Positions 21,601-30,798 of a stretch of 64,000 nt of DNA are shown one piece after another. This DNA is from Megalobrama amblycephala. Lineage: Eukaryota; Chordata; Actinopteri; Cypriniformes; Xenocyprididae. The notes below the pieces were generated by a model, which worked only from the letters and a program-made list of their open reading frames with translations, did no database searches and was not told where the DNA came from. The position numbers were made by a program, and so were the translations under genes. Position 1 is the stretch's first letter, and each line of letters opens with the position of its first letter. The DNA lies in assembly GCF_018812025.1 (NCBI RefSeq), contig NC_063066.1, positions 9,741,882-9,805,881 of the forward strand, given 5' to 3'.

Positions 21601-24425
21601 AGCAGGTTGGAATGTCCACTGGAGTGGACAAGAAATGGTTTGGTTGGTATTGGAGCCTGGCAAATCTGTGACAGATGCATTTTGAGAAAGGCTGTTAAAG
21701 GGATAGTTCACCCAAAAATTATTCCATGAATTTACTCACCCTCAGGCCATCCTAGGTGCATATGACTATCTTCTTTCAGATGAACACAATCGGAGATATA
21801 TTTAAAAATATCCTTAGTCCTCCAAGGTTTATAATGGTTATGAATGGGGGCCCAAATTCTGAAGACAAAAAATGCATCCATCCATAAAAAATTATCCATA
21901 CGACTCCAGGGGGTTAATAAAGGCCTTCTGAAGCAAATCGATGCGTTTGTGTAAGACATGTATCCTTATTTAAAATTTTATAAAGGAAAATAACAAGCTT
22001 CCAGCGCGACAGCCATATACATTCGGCGTACGTCCAAAAAGCGCTAACTTCCGCAACGTAGTACACAATGCCATTCTACACAATGACATGACATACTACA
22101 CATTGACATATTTCACATTGTACGTGATGGCGTAGTGCTCCCCCTGTAGTGGCGTAGTGTACAGACCGTAGTGTACAGATATTTTTAAATATTTCTCTGA
22201 TTGTCCGATTTCTCCGATTCGTCTGAAAGAAGATAGTCATATACACCTAGGATGTCTTGAGGGTGAGTAAATCATGGGATAATTTTAATTTTTGGGTGAA
22301 CTATGGCTTTAATTCAAACTGTGCTGTACCAAAAACACAATAAAATGACCTCTGAGTAAATAATAACCATTTCTGAATGTTTCACAAACATCATTGTAGA
22401 TATTACTAAATGGGCTTGATTGCTAAGAGGATTATTTGCCTAAGCTTTTATACTGTAAATTTAGAAAAGCACCAAACCACAGACAGTGACAAGCTTAGAT
22501 AAACATGTTTTTTTAGATTCACTAAGCCCAAAAGTATTTTAGTTACACTTACAGTTGTTTGGACATCAATGCATTACATATCAAGTCAAGTGGAAATATT
22601 ACAAGTAAAACATTACACAAAAAGTTTCTGTTTAAAAATAAGGCAAAAGTTAGAGGTTAAGGGCATAGTTCACCCATGAAAATTCTGTCATCATTTATTC
22701 ACCCTCAAGTTGTTCCAAACCTGTATAAATGTATTTGTTCTGCTGAACACAAAGGAAGATATTTGTAACCAAACAGTTGTGGGGCACCATTGACTTCCAT
22801 AGTATGGGGGGAAAAAATACTATCAAAGTCAATGGTGCCCCACCACTGTTTGGTTACAAATATCTTCCTTTGTGTTCAGCAGAAAAAAGACATTTACAAG
22901 TTTGGAACTTGAGAGTGAGTAAATGATGACAGAATTTTCATTTTTGGGTGAACTATACCTTTAATCTGATGAACTACACCTCACTTAAAACCATACTGTA
23001 CATTCAATAAAAATCCCCTTGAAACAGTGAATTTAGTTGTGAGAAAATCTCAAACATCATCAATTCGCAGATGCCACTTAGCTTAATATTTTATCTATGA
23101 CATTCATCAATTATTAAGTGTGGCTTAAATGTCCAAATAAATTTTGGGGCAGTTATGTTTAATATAAATGTGGGAGCATCATAAATAATTAATCTTATCT
23201 TAAAATTTAAAGCCAGATCTAATGTAATGTGGTTGTGGGAATGAAGGGTTGAGAGTTCAGACATGAGGATTAACAACACAGAGCATTCAAAACAACAGAC
23301 TAGCTTTAAAATGGAAACTCAGAAAGCAAGTTCAGCTTTAATTTAAATACACTTCATCATAATTGTGAACTTAATATGTCAAATATACTGAGGAATACTA
23401 ACATCTGACTTTCTTTGAGCAGATTCTGGCATGCATTAGCATAGATGTTACCCAAGCCCAGACAGGTGTTCACAATGGCTCTGTGTCAGAATGTTGTTGT
23501 TGTGAACCTGTCTCGGCCTGAAAGGGACTACAGTCTCGTATTACACTGCATCATTATAACATAATAAACACCTTTCCACAGCATTACTTTAACACAGACT
23601 TGACGCTCGCACTCACATAAAAACAACACCAACATGGAGACAGATGCCAAGGACCCGAGCCACACTGCCAATGCTAATCCTGCTACAATCACTTTGAGGA
23701 ATCTGAAGCATTATAAAGTAAATATTGCATAACACACAACAGAGTTGAGTAATTCAAACTTGGACCTTTAAATGCATTTAAGAGACGCCTGAGGAAAGAT
23801 ACAGAGGCTTAAAATGAAGATGCTGAGTCATAGTCTGAAGATCATTCTCTGGGTTTAAAGCCGAATTGAGAGCCAGAAAGCAGGGCAGGGGGTTAATAAC
23901 ACTGGTGCTCCACTTCCTGTCTCAACGGGCCCTGTTTGTAAAATGGACAGTGCAACTTCTATTTTCATCCTTCAATTTCACTACTGTCCCAAATTCATAT
24001 TGCATGATTATAAACTGATAATTTACTGTATCAGCCCATCAAAAAACTTAATATTGAGATTTCAGAAAAACGTTATGTTTTTCAATAGAAAGATGTTTAT
24101 CCATGCAGAATTCCAACATATGGTTCTGGAATTCCAAATGCATTTCATTATGGAAAGATTGAGTCTTGCTCATCTTTCAAGCAGATTATCAAACATCAAA
24201 TCTAGGTTATGGCCAAACCTATAAATAGCATACATAATCCTTGTAACACTACATAAAACACCAGTGAACATCCTGATAACTTGCTATCATTATGGAAAAG
24301 TGGAAGTTTTAAAGACATACAGTATACTCACGTTGCAGCGTGCTCTCCAGCTCCGAGCTTGCCTGCAAAAGGTTGTAATAGCCCTCCATGTCTTTCAGGG
24401 GCTCTTGAGGAGAGGCCGAGCCCAT
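1403..24425 (-). CDS. mcf2: mcf2 (DBL), Rho-family guanine nucleotide exchange factor; gene span, 3' end outside window
   Basis: Twenty coding exons on the minus strand join in frame to 743 codons. They are 24332-24425, 16172-16240, 15905-16019, 15403-15493, 11596-11715, 11399-11515, 11169-11318, 10723-10844, 10522-10636, 10270-10389, 9993-10184, 8715-8906, 7023-7194, 5763-5800, 3378-3460, 3232-3298, 3013-3128, 1790-1859, 1587-1679 and 1403-1495. Layout: CRAL-TRIO/Sec14 lipid-binding domain (about residues 33-200), spectrin-like helical region (about 215-510), basic linker, and DH domain from about residue 600. The DH domain is cut by the window edge, so its end, the PH domain and the stop codon are missing. 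The family (DBL) loads GTP onto CDC42/RhoA at membranes; loss of the N-terminal half makes the human protein oncogenic. Residues such as [10 protein letters not shown] and the linker GKRTSRK match MCF2 better than its paralogue MCF2L. It lies downstream of atp11c on the same strand. Confidence 0.93.
1587..1679 (-). CDS. mcf2: mcf2 coding exon 19, DH domain
   Basis: Encodes [20 protein letters not shown] then [20 protein letters not shown] is conserved in MCF2/MCF2L. Phase 0 at both ends. Confidence 0.96.
1790..1859 (-). CDS. mcf2: mcf2 coding exon 18, DH domain
   Basis: Encodes [20 protein letters not shown] then LER. Matches the human F...LE.C...PE.VG.CFLER segment. Acceptor gtgctccag|AGTC, donor GAACGG|gtgagg. 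Confidence 0.96.
1941..2020 (+). repeat. end fragment of TTAAAGGTCCCG DNA element
   Basis: Begins TTTAAAGGTCCCGTTTTTCATGG and continues with the same sequence as the inverted end of the element at 3813-4495. Only one end is present. Confidence 0.65.
3013..3128 (-). CDS. mcf2: mcf2 coding exon 17, DH domain
   Basis: Encodes [20 protein letters not shown] then [18 protein letters not shown]. The exon ends CATAGCAG|gcaagg, so the donor is GC rather than GT; frame into exon 18 (AG|A = Arg) requires it. Matches human MCF2 GYRAEMD...LFGN...IY.FH. Confidence 0.95.
3232..3298 (-). CDS. mcf2: mcf2 coding exon 16, start of DH domain
   Basis: Encodes [20 protein letters not shown] then LL. This is conserved region 1 of the DBL-homology (GEF) domain, whose E..TE..YV..L residues contact the GTPase switch 1. 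Confidence 0.96.
3378..3460 (-). CDS. mcf2: mcf2 coding exon 15, pre-DH linker
   Basis: Encodes [20 protein letters not shown] then DSTDLLKR. The acceptor follows a good tract (gtgggtcag|ATTGAG) and the donor is AAACG|gtgagt. IEV matches the start of the human exon; the rest of this linker is poorly conserved. Confidence 0.9.
3652..4746. mobile_element. palindromic DNA element (ACACTCTAAAAAATGCTGGG), interrupted
   Basis: Inverted ends TACACTCTAAAAAATGCTGG and its reverse complement at 4727-4746, with long matching arms rich in GGGTT/AACCC. The centre is split by a second element (3813-4495). Non-autonomous; no transposase. Confidence 0.75.
3813..4495. mobile_element. TTAA-flanked DNA element nested in 3652-4746
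   Basis: Inverted ends AAAGGTCCCGTTCTTCGTG and CACGAAAAACGGGACCTTT, flanked on both sides by TTAA, the target site of Kolobok- and piggyBac-type transposons. The 683-bp interior has no transposase. Nesting shows it is younger than the surrounding palindromic element. Confidence 0.7.
4960..5530 (-). repeat. fragment of TTAAAGGTGCTAAAGAGG DNA element
   Basis: The right end (5510-5530) reads TTAAAGGTGCTAAAGAGGAT on the minus strand, a terminus I recall from cyprinid interspersed repeats. The left end was not found, so the boundary there is a guess. Confidence 0.45.
5763..5800 (-). CDS. mcf2: mcf2 coding exon 14, 38-bp micro-exon
   Basis: Only 38 bp: acceptor actaccag|GCAAAAG and donor AGGAAG|gtaaac. 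Encodes (G)[12 protein letters not shown], a basic stretch aligned with the human GKKTWRQNQS linker. It restores frame between exon 13 (phase 1) and exon 15 (phase 0), which is the main support for so short an exon. Confidence 0.88.
7023..7194 (-). CDS. mcf2: mcf2 coding exon 13, pre-DH linker
   Basis: Encodes [20 protein letters not shown], then [20 protein letters not shown] and [18 protein letters not shown] matches human MCF2; MCF2L has a different sequence here. A palindromic DNA element (7242-7512) lies 47 bp upstream of the acceptor. Confidence 0.97.
7242..7512. repeat. palindromic DNA element, GCTTTTCCAC ends
   Basis: Left end GGTGCTTTTCCACCATCGGG faces right end CGCCCCGACAGTGGAAAAGCGG, about 270 bp apart, consistent with a MITE. 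It sits within an mcf2 intron immediately upstream of exon 13. Confidence 0.6.
7707..8650. mobile_element. 944-bp inverted-repeat element (CAGTCCAAAAGTTTGGA)
   Basis: The ends TACAGTACAGTCCAAAAGTT and its reverse complement (to 8650) enclose two long inverted arms; both carry the string ATCATGTGACACTGAAGACT or its complement. A second terminus of a related family (ACACTACCGTTCAAAAGTTT) sits at about 8113. Related single arms occur at 9460-9940, 35211-35620, 39862-40318, 49533-49735 and 60200-60720. Confidence 0.7.
8715..8906 (-). CDS. mcf2: mcf2 coding exon 12, spectrin-like repeat
   Basis: Sixty-four codons, phase 0: [20 protein letters not shown] then [18 protein letters not shown]. The WCD.G.YLLA.Q.VDK.QS..GA..AL.DIEKF signature is specific to the MCF2 family. 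Confidence 0.97.
8981..9127. repeat. AAGGTTCTT-type short interspersed repeat
   Basis: CTATGGTTCCATGAAGAAAC...AAGGTTCTTTTAAGAACC: an AT-rich element with short inverted AGGTTCTT units, common in cyprinid introns. Boundaries approximate. Confidence 0.4.
9151..9425. repeat. decayed copy of GGCCTGTTCACA element
   Basis: Shares GGCCTGTTCACA, GAATGAATTCTGATTGGCTGTCAA and AACGTTCTGTTTATTCTAAGCG-type strings with the better preserved element at 17685-17963. Confidence 0.55.
9460..9940. repeat. arm of CAAAAGTTTGG-family element
   Basis: Contains the family strings ATTCAGCAAGAATGCATTAAA, AGCATATTAGAATGATTTCT and GATCATGTGACACTGAAGAC, in the same order as the right arm of 7707-8650. Confidence 0.6.
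9993..10184 (-). CDS. mcf2: mcf2 coding exon 11, spectrin-like repeat
   Basis: Sixty-four codons, phase 0: [20 protein letters not shown], then [19 protein letters not shown]. The HGH.LA..HHYA..LI..RCNELR motif matches human MCF2 closely. Donor GAAGAG|gtgggc. Confidence 0.97.
10270..10389 (-). CDS. mcf2: mcf2 coding exon 10, spectrin-like repeat
   Basis: Forty codons, phase 0: [20 protein letters not shown] then [20 protein letters not shown]. Heptad-like spacing of hydrophobic residues suggests a helix of the spectrin-like bundle. It diverges more from human than its neighbours do. Confidence 0.93.
10522..10636 (-). CDS. mcf2: mcf2 coding exon 9, spectrin-like repeat
   Basis: Encodes [20 protein letters not shown] then [18 protein letters not shown]. 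The AFD.F...H..KL.Q.LQL pattern is the spectrin-repeat helix shared by MCF2, MCF2L and KALRN. Confidence 0.96.
10723..10844 (-). CDS. mcf2: mcf2 coding exon 8
   Basis: Encodes [20 protein letters not shown] then [20 protein letters not shown]. The acceptor (ggtgaag|GATGCC) has a poor pyrimidine tract, but frame and homology to the KEG..LL.NLE segment support it. Ends in phase 2. Confidence 0.9.
11169..11318 (-). CDS. mcf2: mcf2 coding exon 7, start of helical region
   Basis: Fifty codons: [20 protein letters not shown], then [11 protein letters not shown]...[10 protein letters not shown]. The [11 protein letters not shown] stretch is a hallmark of MCF2/MCF2L and opens the spectrin-like region. 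Donor CTTAAG|gtacag. Confidence 0.97.
11399..11515 (-). CDS. mcf2: mcf2 coding exon 6, end of CRAL-TRIO
   Basis: Thirty-nine codons: [20 protein letters not shown] then [14 protein letters not shown]. The GGTL.Y.H motif is the typical C-terminal end of Sec14-like domains in the DBL family. Donor AGAACA|gtaaag. Confidence 0.97.
11596..11715 (-). CDS. mcf2: mcf2 coding exon 5, CRAL-TRIO domain
   Basis: Forty codons, phase 0 at both ends: [20 protein letters not shown], then RTVTDLGF and [10 protein letters not shown]. Nearly identical to the matching human MCF2 segment. Donor ATGCCT|gtatga. Both the long first exon (through exon 4) and the short first exon at 14332 splice here. Confidence 0.97.
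11988..13152. mobile_element. palindromic element with GTGTTGGGGGTAACGCATTAC ends
   Basis: Left end GTGTTGGGGGTAACGCATTA and right end TAATGCATTACTTTTAAAAG...CCCCAACAC are inverted. The AAAGTAATGCATTAC motif recurs in both arms. The 12120-13030 core is unrelated filler without an intact gene. It lies in the mcf2 intron between exons 4 and 5. Confidence 0.65.
14220..14560 (-). promoter_or_regulatory. mcf2: CpG-rich internal promoter region of mcf2
   Basis: A GC- and CpG-rich block (many CG dinucleotides, for example GCGGCGG, CGGCGCCCGG and CGTCGCGCCG) within otherwise AT-rich intron. It surrounds the 17-codon alternative first exon at 14332-14382. I see no TATA box, as expected for a CpG-type promoter. 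The function is inferred from composition and position. Confidence 0.55.
14332..14382 (-). CDS. mcf2: mcf2 alternative first coding exon (short isoform)
   Basis: ATG at 14382-14380 opens [17 protein letters not shown], ending TCCACG|gtaatg in phase 0, which joins in frame to exon 5 (ASFPGNL...). As I recall it, the human short MCF2 isoform also begins with a 17-residue exon of pattern M-x-E-x-N-x-R-R-G...R-x-R-R spliced to ASFPGNL, so this looks orthologous. It lies in a CpG-rich block (14220-14560) unlike the AT-rich introns around it, suggesting an internal promoter. The same frame stays open upstream with further ATGs (to 14526), so a longer N-terminus is possible. The resulting protein would lack the first half of CRAL-TRIO. 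Confidence 0.75.
15258..15326. repeat. (TA)n microsatellite
   Basis: About 34 uninterrupted TA units, 77 bp from the donor of mcf2 exon 4. Length will be polymorphic and error-prone in assembly. Confidence 0.95.
15403..15493 (-). CDS. mcf2: mcf2 coding exon 4, CRAL-TRIO domain
   Basis: Encodes [20 protein letters not shown] then [10 protein letters not shown], the central beta strand and following helix of the Sec14-like fold. Donor ATAGCG|gtgaga, phase 0. A 69-bp TA microsatellite sits 77 bp downstream of the donor. Confidence 0.95.
15622..15695. repeat. (CA)n microsatellite
   Basis: About 37 uninterrupted CA units between mcf2 exons 3 and 4. Confidence 0.95.
15905..16019 (-). CDS. mcf2: mcf2 coding exon 3, CRAL-TRIO domain
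   Basis: Encodes [18 protein letters not shown] and then the SDIPEE...LSYLTLIP stretch of the Sec14-like domain. It ends CCAAG|gtccgt in phase 2. The acceptor is gaattccag|GGGGACG. Confidence 0.93.
16172..16240 (-). CDS. mcf2: mcf2 coding exon 2
   Basis: Acceptor ctcag|AGGTCACGG and donor TTATCAG|gtgggg. Encodes [18 protein letters not shown] followed by AYLSG, the segment just before the CRAL-TRIO core. The AYLSGGRG junction to exon 3 is shared with MCF2L. Confidence 0.9.
16937..16985. repeat. poly(A) followed by (TG)n
   Basis: About 25 A followed by 11-12 TG units, possibly the tail of a retroposed element; no body recognised upstream. Confidence 0.85.
17685..17963. mobile_element. short inverted-repeat element, AAAGGCCTGTTCACACC ends
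   Basis: Left end TAAAGGCCTGTTCACACCAC and right end GGTGTGAATGAGCCTTTA are imperfect inverted repeats around 279 bp, typical of a hAT-type MITE. A decayed relative is at 9151-9425. Confidence 0.65.
18506..18664 (-). promoter_or_regulatory. two interferon-response-like motifs
   Basis: On the minus strand 18506-18520 reads GCGAAAGTGAAAGTG and 18648-18664 contains AAACGAAACGAAAGT. Both fit the GAAANNGAAA core bound by IRF proteins. They flank or overlap the candidate first exon at 18585-18687. Binding is untested and one of the two could be chance. Confidence 0.25.
18585..18687 (-). CDS. possible mcf2 alternative first coding exon
   Basis: An ATG at 18687-18685 opens 34 codons ([17 protein letters not shown]...) that end TTAATTG|gtatgtg. 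This is a strong donor in phase 1, the same phase as exon 1, so it could join exon 2 in frame. A TATA-like GTATATAAATC lies about 170 bp upstream on the minus strand, and local CpG content is raised. I know no homologue of this peptide and the start context is weak, so it may be chance. Confidence 0.3.
19105..21690 (-). pseudogene. decayed Ty3/gypsy retrotransposon pol fragment with chromodomain
   Basis: Reading the minus strand from 21690 to 19105: reverse transcriptase ([19 protein letters not shown] near 21340, [12 protein letters not shown] near 21230), RNase H ([20 protein letters not shown] near 20890), integrase (GVDFITDLP and VVIDQFSKS near 20330), and a chromodomain ([20 protein letters not shown] near 19470). 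Pieces fall in several frames with stops, and no gag, protease or LTR is recognised. The RT palm box is gone: the reading passes from [11 protein letters not shown] straight into the RNase H leader near 21080. The 5' side is cut by the hairpin element at 21695. This chromovirus-type element cannot be autonomous. Confidence 0.9.
21695..22312. mobile_element. hairpin DNA element, AAAGGGATAGTTCACCC ends
   Basis: Left TTAAAGGGATAGTTCACCCA and right TTTTTGGGTGAACTATGGCTTTAA; the inner arms also pair (GCATATGACTATCTTCTTTC against GAAAGAAGATAGTCATATAC). No transposase. Inserted at the end of the gypsy fragment. Confidence 0.75.
22657..22964. mobile_element. 308-bp nearly perfect hairpin element
   Basis: Arms of about 145 bp (for example CCAAACAGTTGTGGGGCACC against GGTGCCCCACCACTGTTTGG) meet at a short loop near 22810. 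The ends TTAAGGGCATAGTTCACC and GGTGAACTATACCTTTAA are related to the 21695 and 48438 elements. Confidence 0.8.
24332..24425 (-). CDS. mcf2: mcf2 coding exon 1 (long form)
   Basis: Starts at ATG 24425-24423 and reads [20 protein letters not shown], ending CTGCAAC|gtgagt in phase 1. An in-frame TGA lies 13 codons upstream, so the coding start must be here unless an upstream exon splices into this one. The start context (GGAATGG) is acceptable. This N-terminus is not conserved in any family I recall, so the choice of start is inference; the donor and phase fit exon 2. Confidence 0.75.
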
Positions 24426-25084
24426 TCCCTGGCTGTTCCCGGAGAGGAGTGACTTGACTCTGGGCCTGTCAGGCCCTCACATCCCACTCCACCAAGGATT
24501 CATTTCACTACCTCCACAGATCAGATCCCAGCTGAGGCTTCACTTCAGTTCTGTGCTGCCACACACGCCTATGAACTCCCCAAGTCACCTTGAGCAGGAG
24601 CAAGTGCATCCGCAAACTCCAGCAGCACAGACAGACCCCCCGCTGGAGGAAAACGTATCTGGAAATACCTATGGCAAACAGCCTGCTGCAGCTGATAGTG
24701 GCACTGCAATATCACATCTCAGCTTACAGAAACCACACACACACACACATAAGGGAGGGGCAGAGAGGATGAGGTCCTGTCTCAAAAGTGAATCGGATTA
24801 AAAGGGTTTCCTGTCCACAGTGCTGATGGTCTGGTTTCTTAAAACACACACTACACACACTCCATCCGGCTGCAAACTCCTGTGAGTTAGAGTGCGTCAG
24901 ATCTGCATCGCTGTTAGACTCTTGACACTCCGCCAACTCCCTCCCCATTGACTTTCTCCACTGTAGAGTTTAGACTCCGCCTCCTGCTGATCTCCACCCT
25001 CCTCATTGGTCAGTTTTCCCTCATAGACTGTGGCTTCCTCACTGCTCATTTCTGCATGCTGTATTACACCCATTCTCAGCCTTA

Positions 25085-25087
<3 letters not shown>

Positions 25088-25136
<49 letters not shown>
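25088..25136. repeat. (CA)n microsatellite
   Basis: About 24 CA units upstream of the mcf2 5' exon. Confidence 0.95.
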
Positions 25137-25138
<2 letters not shown>

Positions 25139-25710
25139 CAGGCTGTTCTGAATATCACTATTGACAGCAAAACTATTTTTTCTTCTGAGACTAAGGAGTT
25201 TCATTGTTCAGAATACAGAAAAGTATGACGTGTGGGAAAATTGCAGATAAACAGCTACATGAATAAGAGGCATTGTTATCTATGAACACACTATTTATGC
25301 TTCTACAACCACATCTTATATCCATGAGAGACTGTTGGTTTGAAATAGCCTATGGCATTACAGTCTTTATTTATAATGTACATCCTCTGCAACTGATGGA
25401 GAAAAGAGAGATTAACTTTAACATCTGAAGACAAATAAAGGACAATACCACAAAAATAACACAGACAAGAATTTTATCAAGATTTTACGAGTTATCATCA
25501 TTATAAAGTTAAAGTTTTTTTATTATTATGAAGTTTCATTCATGAACTTTTTTAGGAATTTAGGTAGAAATGTATGAATATGTAAATATATATTATTATT
25601 ATTATTATTATAGGTATATATTCATGTACACTTCTACATAAAACAATGTTCATGAATAAAAGTTGAAATTCACAATAAAAAAAATAACACTATTATTATT
25701 ATTATTTATT

Positions 25711-27235
<1,525 letters not shown>

Positions 27236-27685
27236 TAATTTAAACAAATAATTTAATGTGGTTTTAATCACTTTGAAGCCCTATAAATTGCATGTATAGC
27301 AATTACAAACATTACAACAAAAAAAAAGTAAAAACAATAACAACAACTGAACTCAACATGTAAGAGACATCGCAAAAAAGGTAGCTTTAGACACAAATGT
27401 CTTCTTTCAAAACAGCTTTTATTAAAGAAAAGTTTGAAACAGACTGGTCTTAAGAGGTACATTCAGATCAGCTGGAGCCTGAGGGACATGATGGAGGGAG
27501 CAGGGCTGACTGAGTTAGTGCCTGATTCATTTCACAGCAACACCTCAGCCCTGCCTCACACTCCACAATCAGGCTGCCTTTCTCGGCTGTTTTTTTTTTT
27601 TTTTTTTTTTTAATATTTTCTTTTTATTACAAAATTGGCTCAAAAAGTTTCATTAAAAATACAATCAAATAATTTCATATATTTC

Positions 27686-27689
<4 letters not shown>

Positions 27690-27748
<59 letters not shown>
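27690..27748. repeat. (TA)n microsatellite
   Basis: About 29 TA units following a poly(T) tract at 27589-27612. Confidence 0.95.
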
Positions 27749-27751
<3 letters not shown>

Positions 27752-30346
27752 GGCAACATGAGAATCCAAGAATTATCATAAGCTTTGAAAATAGCATCTC
27801 TGAAGTAATTTAAAGGTCTGTTTGGAAATTTCAAACATTGCAGGCAAGTTCCATTTACCCCTCTCAAACTGAGCTGAACAAACACATGAATGTCTTCATC
27901 TTGGTGAGTGTGTATGTGCTCACCAGGGTTCAGTCCAGTGGTGGCATTAGTGGTCATACATGCACAGAGAGAAAAAAACTGGCCTTACCAGTCTAGCTGA
28001 AAAGCAAATGTAAATAGAGCTCTGATATATTTTCTCTGGAAAGCTGATTCATGATGTAATCAGAAATTAAAAGAAGGCCTGGTGGTTATGCAGGGCTGTG
28101 ATACAGCTGATTTAAGCCTGGCCCAAGATTTGGAGCTGAGCTTAAGATGCTTAGCATCATGACACAGTCAGAGGTCTAAACACACACCACTTTCCCTTGG
28201 ATAATCCACACACACACACACGCACACTTGAAGATAGTTGAAGCTGGAATGGGGCATTTTTCATATGGCATTGTTTTAGGAGATTAACATCATCAAGAAA
28301 GACAGTGGCTCTTTTAACACCCATTTTGGGTTACAAGCAGAAAGAAGAACGGAATAGATCGTTCATATTAAAGGGACACAGAGATTTTAGCTGCATTCAC
28401 ACCATATATTAGTGGAGGATCTATCAGACTGATCTCTGATCAGAGAAAGAGCCCAGAGCTGCTGGTCTACAGGGTCTGCTCAGGCTTACAGTTTATAGAA
28501 ACCCAATCTGTTCAACAGCGGATTGCACAGGCAAAGAAAAAAACAAAAATAACAATTGGCACAAGCTGATAATGATTAACAATTTAAGAAAAGAAAGGAA
28601 ATACCTCTGACAAAAATATAAAAACTGTGAGTATAATTACAAAGTACAATAAATATGTCAAAAAGAATCACATAGTAAAGAACAGAATAATTCAATTATA
28701 CTCTAAAAGGTGATTGAAATCATGGCACATAGAAATGGAATGTATTCATAAGTGAAAAAAGTAGAAAGAAGATCCGTTCCCTCCTAACCACTAGAGGGCA
28801 GACATAGGTTTCAATAGGCATTGGACCTACAACTCCTATTTCACTGACCTAAGCTCCACCCCTTTTAAGAGATTCATTCAGTTACCTCGAAAAAAGTGAA
28901 ATGCGTGCATGTGGACGTGAAAGTGTGTTTTTGAGCACTGGCCTGGTATGTAGAGCCGACACATTCAATATAAACGTCATTAACAGCTCAATAGTGAGGC
29001 TCACTCTGAAATACGCAATTAACTTTGCATTGAGAACTAATCTTAGCATGTGCCGTTACCACGGATAATTCACCTTCAAGAAAAAAACTGAACAGAGACA
29101 GTCGCCCACTTTTTTTTTTTTGGCATCAAGCAACAATTTCCACACTTTTTCACTAGTACATTTCTTACATTTATAATCCAACTGTAAACTGATCCCCGTT
29201 TCAACAAAGAGTAACATTGAAAACTGTGACAGTACGTTATAAGAAATATCTGAAGAAAATCTGTAAGTGATTTTCGATTTCTCACACACACACGTACATG
29301 TACAGAGTTGTTGGGCACCGTGGGATATCCCAGAACTCCATGTGGTCGAACAAACAGCAAGTTGTTGAAAGGCAGCTTTTATACCCATAGGGTCAGTGCC
29401 CTCAGTGCAGCATCTTAGAGAGAGCTCACATTTAGGGATCTCGAACAGCTACATGTTACAAAACTCTAAACTACGATTTGGGTTTGTGATCACACCTGCT
29501 AACCAATCACAAAAGGGGCCAACTGTCTGCCAACAAAGTAAAGACAACTAGAGAGCATGTTGACGGTGGAAAAAAGGTATTTATAGGACTTTTTTGGGGG
29601 GGGAATCATGCAAGAGAACCAATAAGGAGGAGCAGGGATGTCGGTACATTCTGCAGCAGTTGAGTGCTACGGACGACTTATCCAGCGACGCGTTTATCCC
29701 GGTAGGGTTGAATGTGAGAGTATGGCAGTAGGGCAGGGCGAAAAATGTTGTGAAAACCGTAGTTCCTGTGGAATCGTTCTGGGATGAGAGGCTTTGAAAG
29801 AAGTACATGACAGAGCAGTTTAAGGTGGTTCCATTGTCATGTTTCATTTAAACAGGCAGGAGGAAGGGCAGTGACCCTGAAAGAGGGTCCCATCAGTAGT
29901 CTTAACCCAAGGCTGCCCGTGCCCATCAGTAACGCTCCTTTAGATGCTTGTAGGAGAGGGGTGTGACAGCAGCCATCTATGGTGTACAAGAAATAAAGTA
30001 AATAAATAAAATCACCACACAAATCTGTTTAGCACACATGGAAAAAAATGTATTTAACAGATGAAGAGGATAGATCTGATTAAAGTCTGAATAGCAACAA
30101 TGTGTTAAACTCTTATTTGATTGATTCATCAAAACTAACCAAACCAAACCCAGACAATTCTGTACACAACACCAACCATAATCAAACTGATCTGCACCGA
30201 AGGACCATCCTAATCACAGGAGGATCTGGTCGTCGCTCATATAATTAGTTCAAATAAAACGCTGATGTGAATCCTGGTTTTTGGAATGTCCTGGATTTAA
30301 AACAAGTACTCGATGTCTTGGATGCTGTCAATCACCTCAGACATTA

Positions 30347-30798
30347 AAGGGTTAGTTCACCCAAAAATGAAAATTCTGTCATTAATTACTCACCCTCATG
30401 TCGTTCCACACCTTAACTTTGGCAGTTTGATACATGCTCCAAACTACTGATTCGAAACAAAAGATTCGTAAAGCTTTGAAGCGTCATGAAGCAGTGTTCT
30501 GAAATCGCCCATCACTAGAAATGTCGAATAAAGTCGTTACTTTATTTTTTTGGCGCACAAAAAGTATTCTCGTCATTAAGGTTGAACCACTGTATTCACA
30601 TGAACTGTTTTAAATATGTCTTTAGTAGCTTTCTGGGCATCTGAAAGTGTTAATTATCTTGCTGGCAATGGAGGCCTCACTGAGCCATCGGATTTTATCA
30701 AAAATTTCTTAATTTGTGTTCCGAAGATGAACGAAGGACTTGCAGGTTTGGAACGAAATGAGGGTAGTAATTAATTTTTGGGTGAACTAACCCTTTAA
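30347..30798. mobile_element. hairpin DNA element, AAAGGGTTAGTTCACCC ends
   Basis: Left AAAGGGTTAGTTCACCCAAA and right TTTTTGGGTGAACTAACCCTTT. The core carries the family strings CTGAGCCATCGGATTTTATC and GGCGCACAAAAAGTATTCTC. Confidence 0.75.

Noticed and set aside
1403..24425. Identification of the GEF as MCF2L
   Set aside because: [10 protein letters not shown], the GKRTSRK linker and [12 protein letters not shown] agree with MCF2; MCF2L differs at these places.
29056..29388. 110-codon minus-strand frame in the intergenic interval
   Set aside because: Could at most be untranslated or unrelated DNA; no homology, and its neighbours are non-coding.
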